DNA from: JAXLVB01 sp046329195
Lineage (GTDB): Bacteria > Bacteroidota > Bacteroidia > Cytophagales > Spirosomataceae
NCBI GenBank assembly: GCA_046329195.1
Contig: JAXLVB010000002.1
Span: forward strand, 1,116,001-1,180,000
Reading direction: 5' to 3'
Length of the DNA stretch: 64,000 bases
Shown here: positions 61,670 to 64,000 of the stretch, in pieces
Numbering within the stretch: position 1 is the first letter of the stretch
How the letters are laid out: the number at the start of each line of letters is the position of its first letter
The notes under the pieces: model-generated
What the model was told of the DNA's origin: nothing
What the model saw: only the letters and a program-made list of their open reading frames with translations
Databases searched by the model: none
Program-made: the position numbers and the translations under genes

Positions 61670-62092
61670 ATGAAAACATTAGTTGCTTCCCTTTTGGGAA
61701 TCGTCTTGGCAGTGCCGTTACATGCCCAAGACTCTCCTAAAAATGATTTAGGATACTCTTCACATAATTACAAGCATGGTAACAAAGCCAAAATTGCTCA
61801 AACAAAAGAAAAAGAATCAAGCAAATGGCTATCTATTCAAAGCCCAGGCTTAGAAAGTCATCGTCAGGCTATTTTTTCTACCAGCAATTATAAGGCAATG
61901 AACCATCCCGTTCATCCAAATACCGACCGATTGGTATTTACCCAAAAGCATGGCCGTCCGACTATTACTAATCCAAGTCTTGCCCCTAATAACTATAAGA
62001 GACAAGGAAAGATACAGCAAGACCAACCAGAAGAAGTAGCAAAGCGAAAAGGTCAAACTTCAGTTGATAGTCAGTCAGTTGGAGAAAATTAG
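61670..62092 (+). CDS. Small secreted protein
   Basis: The 140-residue protein has a signal peptide (MKTLVASLLGIVLAVPLHAQ) and a mature part rich in Lys, Asn, Ser and Gln with no apparent fold, probably disordered. It ends at a terminator shared with the convergent subtilase gene. The 271 bases upstream are A+T-rich and hold no other gene. No family is recognised. Confidence 0.55.
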   Translation: MKTLVASLLGIVLAVPLHAQDSPKNDLGYSSHNYKHGNKAKIAQTKEKESSKWLSIQSPGLESHRQAIFSTSNYKAMNHPVHPNTDRLVFTQKHGRPTITNPSLAPNNYKRQGKIQQDQPEEVAKRKGQTSVDSQSVGEN

Positions 62093-62110
62093 GTTTTTCG
62101 ATAAGCAATA

Positions 62111-62138
62111 AAAAAGCGCATCAATTGATGCGCTTTTT
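62111..62138. terminator. Bidirectional terminator
   Basis: A perfect 28-bp palindrome (AAAAAGCGCATCAA and its complement TTGATGCGCTTTTT) lies between the convergent ends of the genes at 62092 and 62138, with a T-run on both strands. Confidence 0.9.
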
Positions 62139-63796
62139 TATTGCTTTAATAGTTTGATTACTTGATACACCGAATCATTTTTGAGATTCAGTACATAAAA
62201 GCCTGAAGGCACTTTTCCGATAGGTAGTACCGAATCATTAGGTAAAATTTGTCCTTTCCAAACTATTTTCCCTGTAAAATCATATAAATCAGCTTCTAAA
62301 GGCTTGTTTACTTGATAGTTTTGGAATTCAATAATCGGGTTGACATCGCCAATAAAAGGATTGGGATAGATTTTAACCAAATCGTCTCTCCTTTCTTGGA
62401 GGCCACTGGGTTTGGGGGCCAAATCAAAAGCTCGGTCAAAGGTAGGAATACCGTAGCCTAATGAGTTATCGGGCTTACTTGCTTGACTTCCTGCTTTTTT
62501 AATTGTTTGCACAACTTGATAGGCATTAAGGTAAGGAAATGCTTGCCAGAATCCAGCTACCAAGCCACTTACCAAAGGAGAAGAAAAAGAGGTGCCGTTA
62601 CTAGACGCTACATTGCCTGCCACTGAGGAAGTAGTCGTGCCTTGTCCAAGGGCTACAACATCGGGTTTGATGCGTTGGTCTGCACTGGGGCCAAACGAAC
62701 TAAAACTCGCTTTTTTGAGGTTGAGGTCCACTGCCCCCACTGCTAACACCGAATCGCCGTCGGCAGGAGCACCGATATACTTCCAAGCTTGATTGCCTTC
62801 GTTACCTGCCGAAGCGCAAACAACCATGCCTACCCCTACGGCCCAGTCAGCTGCCCGGGTTACAAGTGCAGTTTTACCATCCATATTTTGGTAGGTATAA
62901 TCAGTCGTGGCATCATCAAACTCCGTGTAGCCTAAGGAAGTGTTAATGACATCAACGCCACAACTATCGGCATATTCCGCACCAAAAAGCCAGTTTGCTT
63001 CCTCTACCTTCGATTCACGAAGGTCGTCTTCAGTATGCAATAACACAAAGGTAGCTTTGAAGGCCGTTCCAACGAGCGAGCTATCTTTAAAGGCAGCAAT
63101 GGTGGACAACACTGATGTACCGTGGTCGCCTTGGTTATAGACATTGGTTTCATTGTTGACAAAATCGTAGGTAGCAGCAATCCGATTTTCTTTGAACAAA
63201 TGCTGAAAAACAGGGTTTTTGTTTACGTTATTGAATCCATTGTCCAACACCCCAATCAACATGGTTTCGCCTCGATACCCAGCGGCGTGCATTTTGTCCA
63301 CGCCCAACATTTTGATTTGATTGGACGTGTATCCATACACCGGAGCCGTTTCGCTTTTTACTTCCATTTTGCCTGATTTGCTTTCATTGACAGGCAAATT
63401 TTGGTCATCCAACGAGCGATTTCCTTCTGCTCCGCTTACAAATGAGAGTTTTTTGATGGCATTGTACACCGAGGCATTCGACGAAATCATAACTGCATTG
63501 AGCCAGCGAGACGAATACAACACTTGTGCCCCCGCTTGCTTGATGGTAGCTATGTAGCTTGGGTTTACGGGCAAATCCCGAGTAGTCACTGGTATGCCCT
63601 GCCGCTTACGGCGCTCAATAGAACGTTGCGACAGAAATGCTTCGGGTTTGCTAACCGAATAAGGCGAGTTGTTTTTATCAGCCAATAAAATCAAATATCG
63701 CTTGTTTTGTGCTATGGCAAAAGCACTTTGCAAGAACAATACGGCAAGAATGCCCCAGAGTTTGGTATTGCTCTTTTTTTTGTTTTGTTGGTTCAT
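62138..63796 (-). CDS. Secreted subtilase (S8) with T9SS sorting domain
   Basis: The 552-residue protein has a signal peptide (WGILAVLFLQSAFAIAQ) and a propeptide region. The catalytic triad is Asp in IGVLDNGFNN, His in QGDHGTSVLSTIAA and Ser in SSNGTSFSSPLVSGL. The last 75 residues (VKIYPNPFIG to YQVIKLLKQ) are a type IX secretion C-terminal domain, so the enzyme is exported across the outer membrane. ATG 63796 is preferred to ATG 63856 because the upstream gene ends at 63843. Confidence 0.85.
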   Translation of the reverse strand: MNQQNKKKSNTKLWGILAVLFLQSAFAIAQNKRYLILLADKNNSPYSVSKPEAFLSQRSIERRKRQGIPVTTRDLPVNPSYIATIKQAGAQVLYSSRWLNAVMISSNASVYNAIKKLSFVSGAEGNRSLDDQNLPVNESKSGKMEVKSETAPVYGYTSNQIKMLGVDKMHAAGYRGETMLIGVLDNGFNNVNKNPVFQHLFKENRIAATYDFVNNETNVYNQGDHGTSVLSTIAAFKDSSLVGTAFKATFVLLHTEDDLRESKVEEANWLFGAEYADSCGVDVINTSLGYTEFDDATTDYTYQNMDGKTALVTRAADWAVGVGMVVCASAGNEGNQAWKYIGAPADGDSVLAVGAVDLNLKKASFSSFGPSADQRIKPDVVALGQGTTTSSVAGNVASSNGTSFSSPLVSGLVAGFWQAFPYLNAYQVVQTIKKAGSQASKPDNSLGYGIPTFDRAFDLAPKPSGLQERRDDLVKIYPNPFIGDVNPIIEFQNYQVNKPLEADLYDFTGKIVWKGQILPNDSVLPIGKVPSGFYVLNLKNDSVYQVIKLLKQ

Positions 63797-63842
63797 TCCA
63801 ACAAGGTTCAACGCCAAGGAGACCTCTTTTCCTCTACTTTGC

Positions 63843-64000
63843 TTATTGCTTTCCATAGGTCTTAATGGTTTGAATTCGTTTTACTCCGTAATCTATTTTG
63901 CCTTGTCCCACGCATCCAGCCTGTGCACACAAAAACAATACGGTGTTTTCTTTATAGATTAACCCGATTCCTTGCGCAAATCGTTCGATTCGTTTGTTTT
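63843..64000 (-). CDS. C-terminal part of a gene cut by the right edge
   Basis: An open frame enters from the right edge and reads NKRIERFAQGIGLIYKENTV, LFLCAQAGCVGQGKIDYG, then VKRIQTIKTYGKQ, before the stop at 63843-63845. The sequence looks like a real folded end with a small Cys pair, but the family is not recognised. It would be the gene upstream of the subtilase, 46 bases before that gene's preferred start. Confidence 0.5.
   Translation of the reverse strand, partial: NKRIERFAQGIGLIYKENTVLFLCAQAGCVGQGKIDYGVKRIQTIKTYGKQ

Overview
The window reads as a Bacteroidota chromosome, most like the Cytophagales (Spirosoma/Runella-type relatives). The grounds are TAnnTTTG-type -7 promoter boxes, A-rich or weak ribosome binding sites, a TonB-dependent receptor with a carboxypeptidase-regulatory-like front domain, a subtilase with a type IX secretion C-terminal domain, and an IntDOT-like integrase. 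No 16S or marker gene is present, so genus is not claimed. Three blocks are visible: an integrated virus-like element (1 to about 24.1 kb), a chromosomal integron-like cassette array (26.7 to 52.5 kb), and ordinary host genes around and after the array.

Block 1 (1-24.1 kb): about 25 tightly packed plus-strand genes, many overlapping by 1-11 bases. They encode small beta-rich proteins that look like virion proteins, a stand-alone phage-type PBECR-like nuclease, a run of small membrane proteins carrying murein-binding or murein-cutting domains (annexin-like, PG-binding, GH108), a RadA-like ATPase with a long N-terminal extension, tail-fibre-like/adhesin proteins, a CHAP-like lipoprotein, a lytic transglycosylase and a beta-helix spike. 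No terminase, portal, tape-measure or sheath gene is visible. With the many small membrane proteins this suggests a tailless, membrane-containing virus, although its left part lies outside the window. A tRNA-like gene with its own promoter and terminator ends the operon. It is followed by a DUF2188/Doc toxin-antitoxin pair, a serine recombinase with repeats, a GNAT-EVE/ASCH pair, a small secreted OB-fold protein and a tyrosine integrase abutting the 3' end of tRNA-Val(GAC). That tRNA has two mispaired positions, one in the T-stem and one in the acceptor stem, as expected of an attachment site.

Block 2 (26.66-52.49 kb) is the most interesting part. A short SSB and, two bases later, a XerD/IntI-like tyrosine recombinase with three N-terminal W..W.IP repeats are followed by an attI-like site (two direct and one inverted 12-13 bp repeat, then GTTATGGGC at 28817). 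Fifteen gene cassettes follow, each closed by an attC-like site of 130-200 bp. Every site ends in GTTRRRY (attC13 only after its IS is removed) and has a long imperfect stem. For 14 of 15 cassettes the sequence just after the upstream GTT is the exact reverse complement of the sequence opening the cassette's own attC (the last has one mismatch). This is the signature of excisable integron cassettes. Cassettes also share a short 5' leader. Cargo is a secreted protein, a decayed GmrSD-type restriction gene, an acetyltransferase, a membrane-anchored methyltransferase, two serine beta-lactamase-like hydrolases, a DUF4145 protein, several unknown membrane proteins, a four-gene AraC/TMEM175/FAD-monooxygenase/SnoaL-like unit, a lipoprotein and a zeta toxin with a small partner. 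An IS1182-family element has jumped into the core of attC13 with a 4-bp ACGT duplication. The integrase lacks the extra domain that defines canonical IntI and points in the same direction as the cassettes, so this looks like an integron lineage of unusual build.

Block 3: host genes. An MFS transporter and an alpha/beta hydrolase sit between the tRNA and the integron. After it come a TonB receptor, a secreted S9 peptidase, a secreted serine hydrolase, a family III CoA-transferase, a small secreted protein, a T9SS subtilase and the C-terminal end of an unidentified gene at the right edge.
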